This document shows positions 45,456-54,480 of a stretch of DNA of 64,000 bases, piece by piece. The notes beneath the pieces were generated by a model that was not told the origin of the DNA, ran no database searches, and worked only from the letters and a program-made list of their open reading frames with translations. Each line of letters begins with the position of its first letter. Position 1 is the first letter of the stretch. This DNA comes from Lutispora saccharofermentans (GTDB taxonomy: Bacteria > Bacillota > Clostridia > Lutisporales > Lutisporaceae). The stretch is from contig NZ_JAJEKE010000008.1 of assembly GCF_024363565.1 (NCBI RefSeq), forward strand, positions 95,632 through 159,631. The letters run 5' to 3'. A program made the translations under genes and the position numbers.

Positions 45456-46010
45456 GGAACACGGATTAACACGGAGAAATCCACGGATTAGCACGGTAAG
45501 ATGTCATCCTGAGGACTTGTCCGAAGGATCTTATACCATGGGGAGAAATACCAAAGGCAACGCAACACATAGTATAGGGGGACGCTACAGTGTCTAAAGA
45601 ATAAGCATATGTGTAGTTCACAAAGGCATTGATTTTGATAACTCGTCTAAAATAGAGTGCTTGGAGAATTATATATCACGCAGGAATCAAAGCTGCTAAC
45701 TTACTCTAAGGTTCTCCGCTAAGTTCCTGCTTAGATATATTAATTTTTCATGTAATAGTCTCTATTTTAGATTTTTTATGAGGTCAAGCTCTGGAAGTGC
45801 CTTTGACCTAAGAGCCATGCCCAAAGCCAGAGGCCAGAGGCCAGTGGCTAGCGGCAATAAAAAAATTCCGTGCCTTTCCGTGTTCCCCGTCCTTCACGAC
45901 TCTTAAGGAATACCCTAACACTCCTGAGTTCTGAGCTCTAAATCCTGAGTTCTATACACAACAAATATATTTGAAGCAAATAGGCGCATATGATAAAGTT
46001 GATATATAAT
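45456..46010. repeat. Dispersed intergenic repeats, copy B
   Basis: The 583-bp gap after trpB holds no credible ORF. It contains CACGGATTAGCACGG units, a GTCATCCTGAGGA half-element (near 45503), and at about 45860-45960 an inverted copy of the series seen at 5585-5700 (GAGTTCTGAGCTCTAAATCC, AAGGAATACC, CGTGTTCCCCGTCC). Confidence 0.6.
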
Positions 46011-46038
46011 CCAAAGAAAAGCATATCGAGGTGCCGCT

Positions 46039-46743
46039 ATGTACAAGATAATGATAATTGAAGACGATAAGAAGCTTCAGGAGCTGGTCAGGAGCCATCT
46101 AGAGAAGTATGGCTATCAGACCTGCACTGTAGAAGACTTTTCAAACATAAAAAAGGAATTTATTAAAAACAGCCCTAATCTGGTCCTTATGGATATCAAC
46201 CTGCCGTACTATGATGGCTTCTACTGGTGTAGAGACATAAGGACTGTATCAAAGGTACCCATAATATTCATCTCTGCAAGAGGCTCGGATATGGATCAGG
46301 TGATGGCTATAGAAAATGGCGGAGATGATTATATCACCAAGCCTTTTTCTTACGATCTCCTCATAGTGAAGATAAAGGGAGTCATCAGAAGAGTATATGG
46401 AGAGTATTCTGAAAGCACTCATGCCGAGGTTTTTGAAGTGGACGGCCTGTACATGCATATCCATCAAAATGTTATAGAATACAATAATAGAAAGGTCGAG
46501 CTCAGCAGCAAAGAATTCCTGCTGCTATACTCTCTCCTCAAAAATGTGGATCAGATAGTCTCAAGAGAAGAGCTCCTGGAAATATTATGGAATGATATAG
46601 ATTTTGTAGATGATAACACCTTATCGGTGAATATCACCAGGCTGAGGAAGAGGCTTGAGGAAATAGGAATAGCGGATGCTATAGAAACTAAGCGGGGGCA
46701 AGGCTATAGATTGGTCAATAACTGGGGCAAAACCTTAGGATAG
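46039..46743 (+). CDS. OmpR-family response regulator, BceR-like
   Basis: 234 residues, GAGGTG upstream. The receiver domain has the acidic pair in IEDDKK, the phosphorylated Asp in LVLMDINLP and the Lys in YITKPFSY. The C-terminal winged helix (about 140-230) contains DNTLSVNITRLRKRLEE. It begins a two-component plus ABC transporter cassette of the BceRSAB type and would activate the downstream transporter genes. Confidence 0.92.
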   Translation: MYKIMIIEDDKKLQELVRSHLEKYGYQTCTVEDFSNIKKEFIKNSPNLVLMDINLPYYDGFYWCRDIRTVSKVPIIFISARGSDMDQVMAIENGGDDYITKPFSYDLLIVKIKGVIRRVYGEYSESTHAEVFEVDGLYMHIHQNVIEYNNRKVELSSKEFLLLYSLLKNVDQIVSREELLEILWNDIDFVDDNTLSVNITRLRKRLEEIGIADAIETKRGQGYRLVNNWGKTLG

Positions 46744-46757
46744 AGGAGCTGTATTCG

Positions 46758-47819
46758 ATGAATTTCAGAAAGCATGTTAAGGACAGAATCGGCTATACAG
46801 CAGTTTTTTTTATAAATGCATTGCTGATAATTCTTATCATGAATTTAACCTTGATCATCAATGAAAAAAGGGTTTCAAAAGAAAATATATTTTATTCATT
46901 TTTAATATCATCTGCACTATATCTGCTCTTCATGACATACGACTATATCAAAATGAAGCCTTTCTATAGCTATCTGCGCAAGGCAGCCGACTCGGAAGGA
47001 GATTTGAACAGCATCTTAAGCATAGCAGAAGTCAGGACTCAAGAGCAGTTAATGTATAGTAAAATTTTGAAGGAATCCTATAAATCATATACCGACAAGC
47101 TTTCTAAATATGAAGAGAACCAGAAACAATATATTTATTTCATCAATCAGTGGGTGCATCAGATGAAGACTCCTGTATCAGTGATCAATCTTTTGCTTCA
47201 GGATAAGGATAAGGAAAATTTCAAGGAGACTCTGGAGAGCATATACGAAGAAAATGAAAAGATAACCCATGGGCTGGACATGATGCTTTGCAATGCCAGG
47301 CTAAGTCAATTCAACCTGGATTTTAAAGTGGAAAAAGTAGACTTGCTATCAGTTATAAGAACGGTTGTAAATGATAATAAAAAAGCCCTTATAAGATACT
47401 CCATATATCCCAAGATCATATGCCGGGAAGCTATGACGGTGGAAACGGATAGCAAGTGGATAGCATTTGTGATCAATCAGATACTGATCAATGCAATAAA
47501 GTATTCAAAGGATGTGTCATCAGAAGAAAAATATATAACCTTTGAAGTGAACGACGAAGGGTCAAGGCTGGTTTTGTCTATCGGGGACCAGGGCATAGGA
47601 ATACCGAAAGAGGATAGGAACAGAGTGTTTAATGCATTTTTTACCGGAAAAAACGGGAGAAAAACATCGGAATCAACAGGAATGGGAATGTATCTGTCTA
47701 AAAGGATATGTGATGAGCTGGGACATGGTCTATCGTTTGAGTCTGAGGAAGGAAAAGGGACGAAGTTCTTCATTGCATTTTATAAGGGGAAAAGCATATT
47801 TAACCTTTCAAAATTGTAA
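46758..47819 (+). CDS. Intramembrane-sensing histidine kinase, BceS-like
   Basis: 353 residues. Two closely spaced N-terminal membrane helices (about 14-33 and 44-62) with almost no external loop mark it as an intramembrane-sensing kinase. The H-box is INQWVHQMKTPVSV; N-box NQILINAIKYSKD, G1 GDQGIGI and GMGMYLSKRI follow. Kinases of this type sense peptide antibiotics through the associated ABC transporter, here encoded just downstream. Confidence 0.92.
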   Translation: MNFRKHVKDRIGYTAVFFINALLIILIMNLTLIINEKRVSKENIFYSFLISSALYLLFMTYDYIKMKPFYSYLRKAADSEGDLNSILSIAEVRTQEQLMYSKILKESYKSYTDKLSKYEENQKQYIYFINQWVHQMKTPVSVINLLLQDKDKENFKETLESIYEENEKITHGLDMMLCNARLSQFNLDFKVEKVDLLSVIRTVVNDNKKALIRYSIYPKIICREAMTVETDSKWIAFVINQILINAIKYSKDVSSEEKYITFEVNDEGSRLVLSIGDQGIGIPKEDRNRVFNAFFTGKNGRKTSESTGMGMYLSKRICDELGHGLSFESEEGKGTKFFIAFYKGKSIFNLSKL

Positions 47820-47836
47820 GGGACATCATTATAACG

Positions 47837-47867
47837 AAAGGGAAATCGATACTAAGATTTCCTTTTT
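47837..47867 (+). terminator. Terminator between the two-component and transporter genes
   Basis: AAAGGGAAATC (47837-47847) pairs with GATTTCC (47856-47862) plus following Ts. It separates the two-component genes from the ABC genes, so the latter probably have their own regulated promoter in the 111-bp gap. Confidence 0.7.
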
Positions 47868-47930
47868 ATATTTATAATAAGTATGTAAATAACCCATGGG
47901 ATAAAGCAATAGATAAACGGAGGTAATAAG

Positions 47931-48698
47931 ATGTCAGTACTAAAAGCTGAAAACATAACCAAGATATATGGAAATAAAAAAGGAGGCTTGAGGGTAAAGG
48001 CTTTAGATAAATTCAGCATCAGCATAGAAAATGGAGAATTCGTGGGAGTTATGGGCCCTTCGGGAAGCGGAAAAACTACCCTTTTAAATATATTGGCTAC
48101 TATAGACACCCCTTCTTCGGGAGAGCTTTATATAAACGGCACCAACCCTGCAAAATTAGATGAAAAACATACAGCCTTGTTCAGAAGGAAAGAGTTGGGC
48201 TTTATATTCCAGGACTACAACCTCCTGGATACCCTGTCTATAAAGGAAAATATAATACTGCCTTTGGTATTGGAGAAGATGGAGCCCAAGGCAATCAATG
48301 AGAAGGTGAATGACATAGCAGGGCTTTTAAACATACCGGATATACTTGACAAAAGAACCTATGAGGTATCCGGTGGACAGCAGCAAAGGGCTGCCTGCGC
48401 CAGAGCTCTTATACACAATCCATCTATAATCCTCGCGGATGAGCCTACGGGAAATCTGGACTCAAAATCTTCCCAGGAAGTGATGGAATCCATAAAGACC
48501 TTGAATGAAGAGAAAAATGCCACCATAATGATGGTCACTCATGATCCCTTTGCAGCAAGCTTTTGCCATAGGATAGTGATGATAAAGGATGGCCAGTTTT
48601 TCCTGGAGATAGTAAAGGGCAGCAACAGGCAGGCATTTTTCCAGGAAATATTAGATTCTCTTTCTCTGCTGGGGGGTAATTACAATGACATTGCGTGA
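47931..48698 (+). CDS. ABC transporter ATPase, BceA-like
   Basis: 255 residues, GGAGG upstream. Walker A GPSGSGKT, Q-loop FQDYNLLD, signature VSGGQQQRA and Walker B ILADEPTGNLD are intact. It is the ATPase of a peptide-antibiotic resistance transporter, with its permease overlapping by 14 bases. Confidence 0.93.
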   Translation: MSVLKAENITKIYGNKKGGLRVKALDKFSISIENGEFVGVMGPSGSGKTTLLNILATIDTPSSGELYINGTNPAKLDEKHTALFRRKELGFIFQDYNLLDTLSIKENIILPLVLEKMEPKAINEKVNDIAGLLNIPDILDKRTYEVSGGQQQRAACARALIHNPSIILADEPTGNLDSKSSQEVMESIKTLNEEKNATIMMVTHDPFAASFCHRIVMIKDGQFFLEIVKGSNRQAFFQEILDSLSLLGGNYNDIA

Positions 48699-50667
48699 TA
48701 TAGCCTATAAAAATATTAAGGGGAACTTCAACAGATATGTGATGTATTATCTCAGCAATACCCTTGTGGTCATGGTATTCTTCATATTTGCAAACTTCAT
48801 ATTCAATCCTACGGTATCCAATGTCAAAACATTAGGAACTAAAGGTGTACTGACCGCCAACACTATGATAGTATGTGAATTTCTCATATTGGTATTTACT
48901 TTTCTATTTACCTTTTACTCAATTTCAAATTTTCTTAAATCCAGAGAAAAAGAATTTGGGCTTCTATCCATGTTTGGCCTGACTAAATCGGAGATAAGAA
49001 GCTATGTTAATTATGAGAACTTGTTTGTTTCCTTTATATCTATAATCACAGGGCTTCTGCTGGGGGCGCTTTTCTCAAAGCTGTTCTTTATGGCAATAAC
49101 GGTTATTATGGCCTTAGATATAGAGGTGCCATTTCTGATATCATTAAAAGCAGTGATTATTACTGCACTGAGCTTTATTGCATTGTTTCAGGGAATAAAC
49201 TATGTTACCACTTTCAGGATCAAGAACAATAACATAGCGGAATTATTAAGGGGGGCCAGAGTAGCCCAGGATGTGCCTAAGTTTTCGGTGCCTAAAACAG
49301 TCATGGCTGTCCTATTTATTGCCATAGGCTATGGAATGGCAGTGGTTTCAGGTGTGATGATAATTCTCACAATGTTTCCTGTTTTGTTCTTTACAGTAAC
49401 AGGCACCTACTTTTTATTCTCGCAATTCAGCGTTTTCATAACTAGTAAAATCAAGAAAAACAAAAGGGTATTTTACAACGGCACAAATATGATCACCCTG
49501 TCCCAGATAATATATAAGCTGAAGGACAACGCAAAGGTGCTTTTTATTGTAGCAATACTGGGAGCAATTACGTTAACGGCCTCTGCCAGTGTGTATTCTA
49601 TCCAGCAAAGCATAAAAGGGAAAGTGCAGTTAAGCGATCCAAATGATATTAGTTTTGTGGAAATAGGTGCCGGATTAAATGATATGTCAATATTAGAGAA
49701 AACAGAAAAAGTCTTAAAAAAATATGGACACGAATTAAGTAATAAAAACCAGCTTGTCTTGTTGAAAGCAAAAAATCCGGATAAACCCGTTAACTATGAT
49801 ATCAAAAAGGCAAAAAATCCACATCGCAATCCGAATACAGAGGATTTTTATATAATGTCTAACTCGGATTATAACAATCTGGCGGATCAGTTTAAAAAAG
49901 AAAAGGTCACCTTGACTGAAGGCGAAGTTTATGTCAATTCTTATGAAATAATAATTATGGGGGCAAAAGATGAAAAGATATTTGAGGATAATAAATTTTT
50001 GACCTTAGTCATAAACGGAAAGCCTAATAAATTAAAGCTTGCAGGTGAGATGATTGGAGGAGTTATTAACGTCGGCCGAAACAAAACCAATGTAGCTGTA
50101 GTGAGCGACAGTGATTTCAAAAGCTATAAAGATGACACACCAAAGGAAGAGCAGCTTATGTACCATGGATATAATATCAGAGACTGGGAAAAATCAGCTA
50201 ATGCAGTAAATGAAATAGCGTCCTCTGTTCCTCAGAATGAGAACATCTTTTTCACAGAAAAAATAACAAGCTTTATTGATGTATTTCAGACCATGTCACT
50301 GTTCCTATTTATCGGAACATTCGTATCAATATTGTTCTTCATAGCTACGGGCAGCATCATATACTTCAAGATGTTCAATGAAATCAAAAAAGACAGGCAG
50401 GAATTTATATCTCTAAAGAAAATGGGGATGACAGAAGGCGAAATGAAGAAAATAGTATCTGCTCAATCCTTTATAGTATTCTTCTTGCCCTTTATAGTGA
50501 CCTTCAGTCATGCTACATTTGCGATAATTGCTTTGAGCAATCTGCTTTCAAATAACATCACTGTATATTTCCTTACTGTAGCAGCTATATATCTCGTATT
50601 CCAAAGCTTTTACTATATATTTGCAAAGACCATGTACACAAGACAGATAAAGAATTTCGAGATTTAA
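48685..50667 (+). CDS. ABC transporter permease, BceB-like (FtsX family)
   Basis: 660 residues with ten predicted membrane segments. The BceB-type organisation is recognisable: the first FtsX-like half near the N-terminus, a large extracellular domain of about 200 residues (about 310-530) between TM7 and TM8, and the last segments at the C-terminus. The extracellular domain binds the peptide antibiotic/lipid complex. Together with the upstream genes it makes a complete BceRSAB-like detoxification module. Confidence 0.92.
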   Translation: MTLRDIAYKNIKGNFNRYVMYYLSNTLVVMVFFIFANFIFNPTVSNVKTLGTKGVLTANTMIVCEFLILVFTFLFTFYSISNFLKSREKEFGLLSMFGLTKSEIRSYVNYENLFVSFISIITGLLLGALFSKLFFMAITVIMALDIEVPFLISLKAVIITALSFIALFQGINYVTTFRIKNNNIAELLRGARVAQDVPKFSVPKTVMAVLFIAIGYGMAVVSGVMIILTMFPVLFFTVTGTYFLFSQFSVFITSKIKKNKRVFYNGTNMITLSQIIYKLKDNAKVLFIVAILGAITLTASASVYSIQQSIKGKVQLSDPNDISFVEIGAGLNDMSILEKTEKVLKKYGHELSNKNQLVLLKAKNPDKPVNYDIKKAKNPHRNPNTEDFYIMSNSDYNNLADQFKKEKVTLTEGEVYVNSYEIIIMGAKDEKIFEDNKFLTLVINGKPNKLKLAGEMIGGVINVGRNKTNVAVVSDSDFKSYKDDTPKEEQLMYHGYNIRDWEKSANAVNEIASSVPQNENIFFTEKITSFIDVFQTMSLFLFIGTFVSILFFIATGSIIYFKMFNEIKKDRQEFISLKKMGMTEGEMKKIVSAQSFIVFFLPFIVTFSHATFAIIALSNLLSNNITVYFLTVAAIYLVFQSFYYIFAKTMYTRQIKNFEI

Positions 50668-50689
50668 CACTGAACTAACCCGCCCTAAG

Positions 50690-50790
50690 TTCCCGCCTCT
50701 ATAGGCGGCGGTTTCAAAGGGCGGCTAAGTCCAGCATGGACTCGACTAACATTCAGCGGAGTTGAAACCCCACTGAATGAAGTCTCGTTC
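50690..50790. repeat. Dispersed palindromic repeats
   Basis: Two nested hairpins: CCGCCT/AGGCGG inside CCGCCCT/AGGGCGG, then CATTCAG/CTGAATG around GGAGTTGAAACCCC. The latter type of element recurs in clostridial intergenic regions. Related fragments occur around 45700 (GGTTCTCCGCTAAGTTCCTG). Confidence 0.55.
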
Positions 50791-50854
50791 AAAAATATGA
50801 TTGTAATTTATTTCTGATTCTGTTAAAATCAATAATAGATTAAAAGGAGGTGAA

Positions 50855-50980
50855 ATGATGAATACAATGGTCTCGGTTAACACAATTTTAGACAGAATTG
50901 CTAATTATATCTCTCATATTACAGCAAATAAGAACGCACAAGGGGGTAGTCTGTCCAAAATTATATATTATGTTAACTGA
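50855..50980 (+). CDS. Leader peptide upstream of the ABC-F gene
   Basis: A 41-codon ORF starting ATGATG after AAAGGAGG, a nearly ideal ribosome site. It ends 39 bases before a terminator and 190 bases before the ABC-F gene. Translated leader plus terminator before an ABC-F resistance gene is the known layout of antibiotic-responsive attenuation, in which ribosome stalling on the leader changes RNA folding. The peptide sequence has no known match. Confidence 0.6.
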   Translation: MMNTMVSVNTILDRIANYISHITANKNAQGGSLSKIIYYVN

Positions 50981-51019
50981 GCAAGCGAATCATCATTTTA
51001 GATATTATTATAAAAGTAT

Positions 51020-51048
51020 ACCCGGGTATGATTTCTTGCCCGGGTTTT
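51020..51048 (+). terminator. Attenuator terminator of the ABC-F leader
   Basis: ACCCGGG (51020-51026) pairs with CCCGGGT (51039-51045) and TTT follows. A third CCCGGG copy at 51148-51153, just before the ABC-F ribosome site, can pair with either arm and so form an alternative structure. Confidence 0.75.
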
Positions 51049-51103
51049 GTTATAACTCATAAGAAATCAAGAAAGGTTTTCTTATTGCAAATATTGAGTG
51101 TTC

Positions 51104-51140
51104 AAAGACCTGGGCGGTATCTATACTTGCTCAGGTCTTT
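51104..51140 (+). promoter_or_regulatory. Second leader hairpin before ABC-F
   Basis: AAAGACCTG (51104-51112) pairs perfectly with CAGGTCTTT (51132-51140). No T-run follows, so it is more probably part of an alternative fold than a second terminator. Confidence 0.5.
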
Positions 51141-51172
51141 AAAATTGCCCGGGTTGAAGGGAGAATGTGATC

Positions 51173-53074
51173 ATGATAGAAATTGCTTTGCAGGATATAG
51201 AAAAGTATTACGGCGCAAACCATGTATTAAAAGGGGTAAGCTTCGAAGTGAATCAAGGGGACAGAGTAGGCCTATTAGGCAAAAACGGAGCAGGCAAGAC
51301 CACGCTCTTTAAAGTATTGGCCGGGATTGAAAATTTGGATAAGGGGAACAAGATGATGAGAAAAGCTGCCGTTGTAGGGTTGCTTCATCAGATACCGGAG
51401 TTTCCGGCAGACTTTACAGCCTATGATGTATTGTATTCGGCTTTCCAGGATGTATTGGAAGTCCACAGTCAGATGAGGGAACTGGAAAAGCTTATGGAAA
51501 GGCAGGCATCGGATGAGATATTGAAAAAATATGGCAGCTTGCAGCAGCTTTTTGAAGCCCAAAACGGATATTCAATAGAAGAAAATATAAATCGCATTTG
51601 CATAGGATTAAAGATTGATAAGGATATGGCAGAAAAGGAATTCAATATGCTGAGCGGCGGGGAGAAGACCCGGGTCATGCTGGGAAAGCTCATGCTGGAG
51701 AACCCCGATATACTTTTGCTGGATGAGCCCACCAATCACCTTGACCTGAGCTCCATAGAATGGCTGGAAGGGTTCTTAAAAGAGTATAAAGGTACCTCTA
51801 TCATCATTTCCCACGACAGATACTTTCTGGATAAAGTTGTAAACAGAATAGTAGAAATAGTGGATGGGAAAGCGGAGATTTATGAAGGCAACTATTCTTA
51901 TTACATCAGGGAAAGGCAGGAGCGATATGAAAGTCAATTGGCAAAATACAATCAGGAGCAAAAAAAGATAAAGCAGCTTGAGGAAGCGGCTAAGAGAATG
52001 CACGAGTGGGCAAAAAGAGCCGACAATGAGGCTATGCATAAAAGAGCCTTCAGCATAGAAAAAAGGATAGAACGGATGGATAAGACTGATAAACCAGTGA
52101 TTGAAGGAAATATGAATACGGGATTCCAGGAGTATGGCTTTTCAGGCAAGGACATGGTCTATGCAAAGGGCTTATGCAAAAATTATGGAGACAAAAAGGT
52201 ATTAGACGGACTGGATTTCCTCGTGCAGAAAAATGAAAGGATAGCTGTGCTGGGAGACAATGGCTCAGGCAAGTCAACGCTTATAAAGATTATAACAGGA
52301 GAGGCAGAGGCTGATGAAGGTATAGCCAGGATGGGAGATAGCGTCAGGTATGCATACCTCCCTCAGATTGTAACCTTCGAAAATCCCAGGCTGACCATTC
52401 TGGAGACGGTGATACAAGCGTTAAATCTCCAGGAAGGCCAGGCAAGAAGCCTTCTCGCTAAATATAAGTTCAAGCAGGAGGAGGTCCAAAAGATTGTTGA
52501 GAATCTGTCCGGAGGGGAAAAAAGCAGGCTAAGGCTTTGCATTATGATGCAGAAGGATGTGAATCTCCTCATTCTGGATGAGCCGACAAACCATCTGGAT
52601 ATAGATTCGAGAGAGTGGCTGGAAAGTGCACTGGAAGACTTTATGGGCACTCTGGTATTCGTATCCCATGACAGGTATTTTATAAATAAATTCGGAAGCA
52701 GGATTTCAGAGATTTCAGATGGGAAAATAACCGACTTCTATGGGGACTATGAATATTACAAAGAAAAGAAAACCTTTAGTCAGCAAGAAAATAAGGAGGA
52801 AACTCGGGTAAAGACAGAAAAAAGACAACGTGAAAAGATAGAGACTGTTGATAAAAAAGCAAAGGAATCGGAGGAAAAACGCATAGAACTGGAGGCTTTA
52901 ATAGACAGCCTTGAAGCAAATCTCACGGATATCAATTGCAGCATGGAGAACTGCGGTGAAGATTATGAAGCCTTAGATTCTTTATATAAGAAAAAGGTGA
53001 AAATTGAGACAGAGATTGAAAAGCTTTATGAAGAATGGGTTTTATTAAGTGAAACACATCAATCACATTATTAG
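51173..53074 (+). CDS. ABC-F family ATPase (ribosome protection/antibiotic resistance type)
   Basis: 633 residues from the ATG at 51173, with AAGGGAG nine bases upstream (a GTG at 51167 is less well placed). Two ABC domains in one chain: Walker A GKNGAGKT and GDNGSGKS, signatures LSGGEKTR and LSGGEKSR, Walker B LLLDEPTNHLD and LILDEPTNHLD. There are no membrane helices. The inter-domain linker is charged and helical; a long coiled-coil tail follows the second domain. The attenuator upstream and position next to a BceRSAB module suggest an antibiotic-response function. Which drugs cannot be told from sequence. Confidence 0.92.
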   Translation: MIEIALQDIEKYYGANHVLKGVSFEVNQGDRVGLLGKNGAGKTTLFKVLAGIENLDKGNKMMRKAAVVGLLHQIPEFPADFTAYDVLYSAFQDVLEVHSQMRELEKLMERQASDEILKKYGSLQQLFEAQNGYSIEENINRICIGLKIDKDMAEKEFNMLSGGEKTRVMLGKLMLENPDILLLDEPTNHLDLSSIEWLEGFLKEYKGTSIIISHDRYFLDKVVNRIVEIVDGKAEIYEGNYSYYIRERQERYESQLAKYNQEQKKIKQLEEAAKRMHEWAKRADNEAMHKRAFSIEKRIERMDKTDKPVIEGNMNTGFQEYGFSGKDMVYAKGLCKNYGDKKVLDGLDFLVQKNERIAVLGDNGSGKSTLIKIITGEAEADEGIARMGDSVRYAYLPQIVTFENPRLTILETVIQALNLQEGQARSLLAKYKFKQEEVQKIVENLSGGEKSRLRLCIMMQKDVNLLILDEPTNHLDIDSREWLESALEDFMGTLVFVSHDRYFINKFGSRISEISDGKITDFYGDYEYYKEKKTFSQQENKEETRVKTEKRQREKIETVDKKAKESEEKRIELEALIDSLEANLTDINCSMENCGEDYEALDSLYKKKVKIETEIEKLYEEWVLLSETHQSHY

Positions 53075-53148
53075 TAATAATATGTAGAAAAAACCAAATT
53101 TGTATGGTAGGATTTAGATATATAGGGAGAAGATTGGAAGTGAAGCAT

Positions 53149-54222
53149 ATGTCTATAAAGCTGGAGAAAGGACAACCAGGGCATTTGCTATTATCCTTTG
53201 ACTACGATGAAGAAAAAATAAATAAAATTAAGACCATACCAGGGAGAAAATGGGATGCAGACATTAAAAAATGGATTTTGCCTGATAATAAAAATACTAT
53301 AGATAAAATAAGGAAACTGTTTTCACATTTTGAATTTATAGATTACAGAGAGCAGACTGCTTCAGTATATAAGCCAAATGAAGATATCCTAATCGAAAAG
53401 TTGGATAGAGAATTAAAGCTAAGGGGTTTCAGCCAAAAAACAATTAAATCATATATAGGGCATATAAGAAGATTTCTGGAGCATAATCGGAATGAAGAAT
53501 ATCCTTTAAAAAAGGAATTGATTGAGAAATATTTATTGGATTTGCTTGAAACTAAGAATGGCTCTCATTCATATGTAAATCAGGCAGTTAGCGCAATAAA
53601 ATTTACATTAAAAAATGTGAATAATGATGACATGGATATTATGATAAAAAGACCGAAAAAGGAAAGAAAGCTACCTGAAGTGCTTAGTAAAGATGAAGTT
53701 CTTAATATATTAAATGCACTAGATAACAAGAAGCATAGAGCAATATTGTTTATGGTATATTCTGCAGGATTAAGAGTTGGAGAAGTAGTTAGGTTAAAAA
53801 TCACAGATATTGATCCTGATAGGATGTTGATCCATATTGTACAAGGTAAAGGTAAGAAGGATAGATATACAACATTATCAGAGATTGCTTTGACTGAATT
53901 GAGAAATTATGCAAAAGAATATAAATCGGAGACATGGCTATTCCCTGGACAAAACAATAAAGAATTTATTACCGAAAGGACAGTACAAAGAATATTCGAA
54001 AATGCCAGGGCTAAAGCAGGAGTGAAGAAAAAAGTATCGGTTCATAGCTTGCGGCATTCTTTTGCAACGCATTTATTAGAGGGAGGGATTGACTTAAGAT
54101 ATATACAGGAACTATTAGGACATGCTAGTTCTAAGACGACAGAAATTTATACTCATGTAACTCAAAAAAGTATACAAAACATTGTAAGTCCGCTTGATGT
54201 AATAGCTAGAAAAGATAAATGA
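53149..54222 (+). CDS. Tyrosine recombinase, candidate cassette integrase
   Basis: 357 residues from the ATG at 53149, preceded by GGAAG; an ATG 45 bases earlier has a poorer site. Residues 1-75 form an extra N-terminal domain with IPGRKWDADIKKWILP (Trp35, Trp42), resembling small beta-rich HARP-like domains. A SAM-like core-binding domain (about 78-165) and catalytic domain (about 175-345) follow. Catalytic residues: Arg209 (SAGLRVGE), Lys234 (GKGKKDR), His299/Arg302 (HSLRHSF), His325 (LLGHASS) and Tyr334 (EIYTHV). The C-terminus IVSPLDVI resembles the SPLDAL ending of IntI. The IntI-specific insert (about 20-30 residues before the WLFP motif) is absent: RNYAKEYKSETWLFPG reads straight through. 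It points the same way as the cassettes. Confidence 0.9.
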   Translation: MSIKLEKGQPGHLLLSFDYDEEKINKIKTIPGRKWDADIKKWILPDNKNTIDKIRKLFSHFEFIDYREQTASVYKPNEDILIEKLDRELKLRGFSQKTIKSYIGHIRRFLEHNRNEEYPLKKELIEKYLLDLLETKNGSHSYVNQAVSAIKFTLKNVNNDDMDIMIKRPKKERKLPEVLSKDEVLNILNALDNKKHRAILFMVYSAGLRVGEVVRLKITDIDPDRMLIHIVQGKGKKDRYTTLSEIALTELRNYAKEYKSETWLFPGQNNKEFITERTVQRIFENARAKAGVKKKVSVHSLRHSFATHLLEGGIDLRYIQELLGHASSKTTEIYTHVTQKSIQNIVSPLDVIARKDK

Positions 54223-54241
54223 AATTAGTCTATAGGGGGGA

Positions 54242-54350
54242 TTAGCGACATAGGTCGCAAAACATCCCATATTGTAGGTATTAGCGACAGTCGGTAATAC
54301 CTACAATATGAAATATTAGACGACATATGTCGGGTATACCATAGTTAAGC
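54242..54350 (+). other. Candidate attI site
   Basis: Four units of the form TTA(G/A)GCGACA begin at 54242, 54281, 54316 (TTAGACGACA) and 54345 (TTAAGCGACA), spaced about 39, 35 and 29 bases apart. The last contains GTTAAGC at 54344-54350, an exact match to the core-site consensus GTTRRRY. From this core to the leader hairpin of cassette 1 there are about 25 bases, the same as after the attC sites, so this is the likely insertion point. The second unit lies in the loop of a perfect 16-bp inverted repeat (54268-54283 / 54295-54310). No integrase-binding data exist. Confidence 0.6.
54268..54310. repeat. Perfect 16-bp inverted repeat inside the attI region
   Basis: CATATTGTAGGTATTA (54268-54283) and TAATACCTACAATATG (54295-54310) flank an 11-nt loop (GCGACAGTCGG). 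No T-run follows. It could be the terminator of the integrase gene or a recombination element. Confidence 0.6.
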
Positions 54351-54368
54351 GACATACCATGAGGAGGT

Positions 54369-54394
54369 CGGGCGTCCATACCCGGATTTATTAG
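54369..54394 (+). repeat. Cassette leader hairpin, cassette 1
   Basis: CGGGCGTCCATACCCG is a short stem-loop (CGGG/CCCG) with a GTCCAT-type loop, followed by GATTTATTAGGG. The same structure follows the core site in cassettes 3, 4, 7 and 9. Confidence 0.65.
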
Positions 54395-54480
54395 GGTAAG
54401 ACGTTGGAGTTAAATCAATGCATATTTGTTAGAAAATGGGGATTAAAGATTATTTATGTAATGCAGGGGAGGCAAATAAA

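Noticed and set aside
50680..50790. Terminator of the BceB-like gene
   Set aside because: The hairpins are nested repeats without T-runs; they look like dispersed repeats.
53149..54222. Canonical integron integrase IntI
   Set aside because: The IntI-specific insert before the WLFP region is absent; the protein resembles Xer-type recombinases with an added N-terminal domain. The array is therefore called integron-like.
54436..54480. Upstream ATG as start of cassette 1 gene
   Set aside because: No ribosome site precedes it, while the GTG at 54481 has AGGGGAGG at ideal distance.
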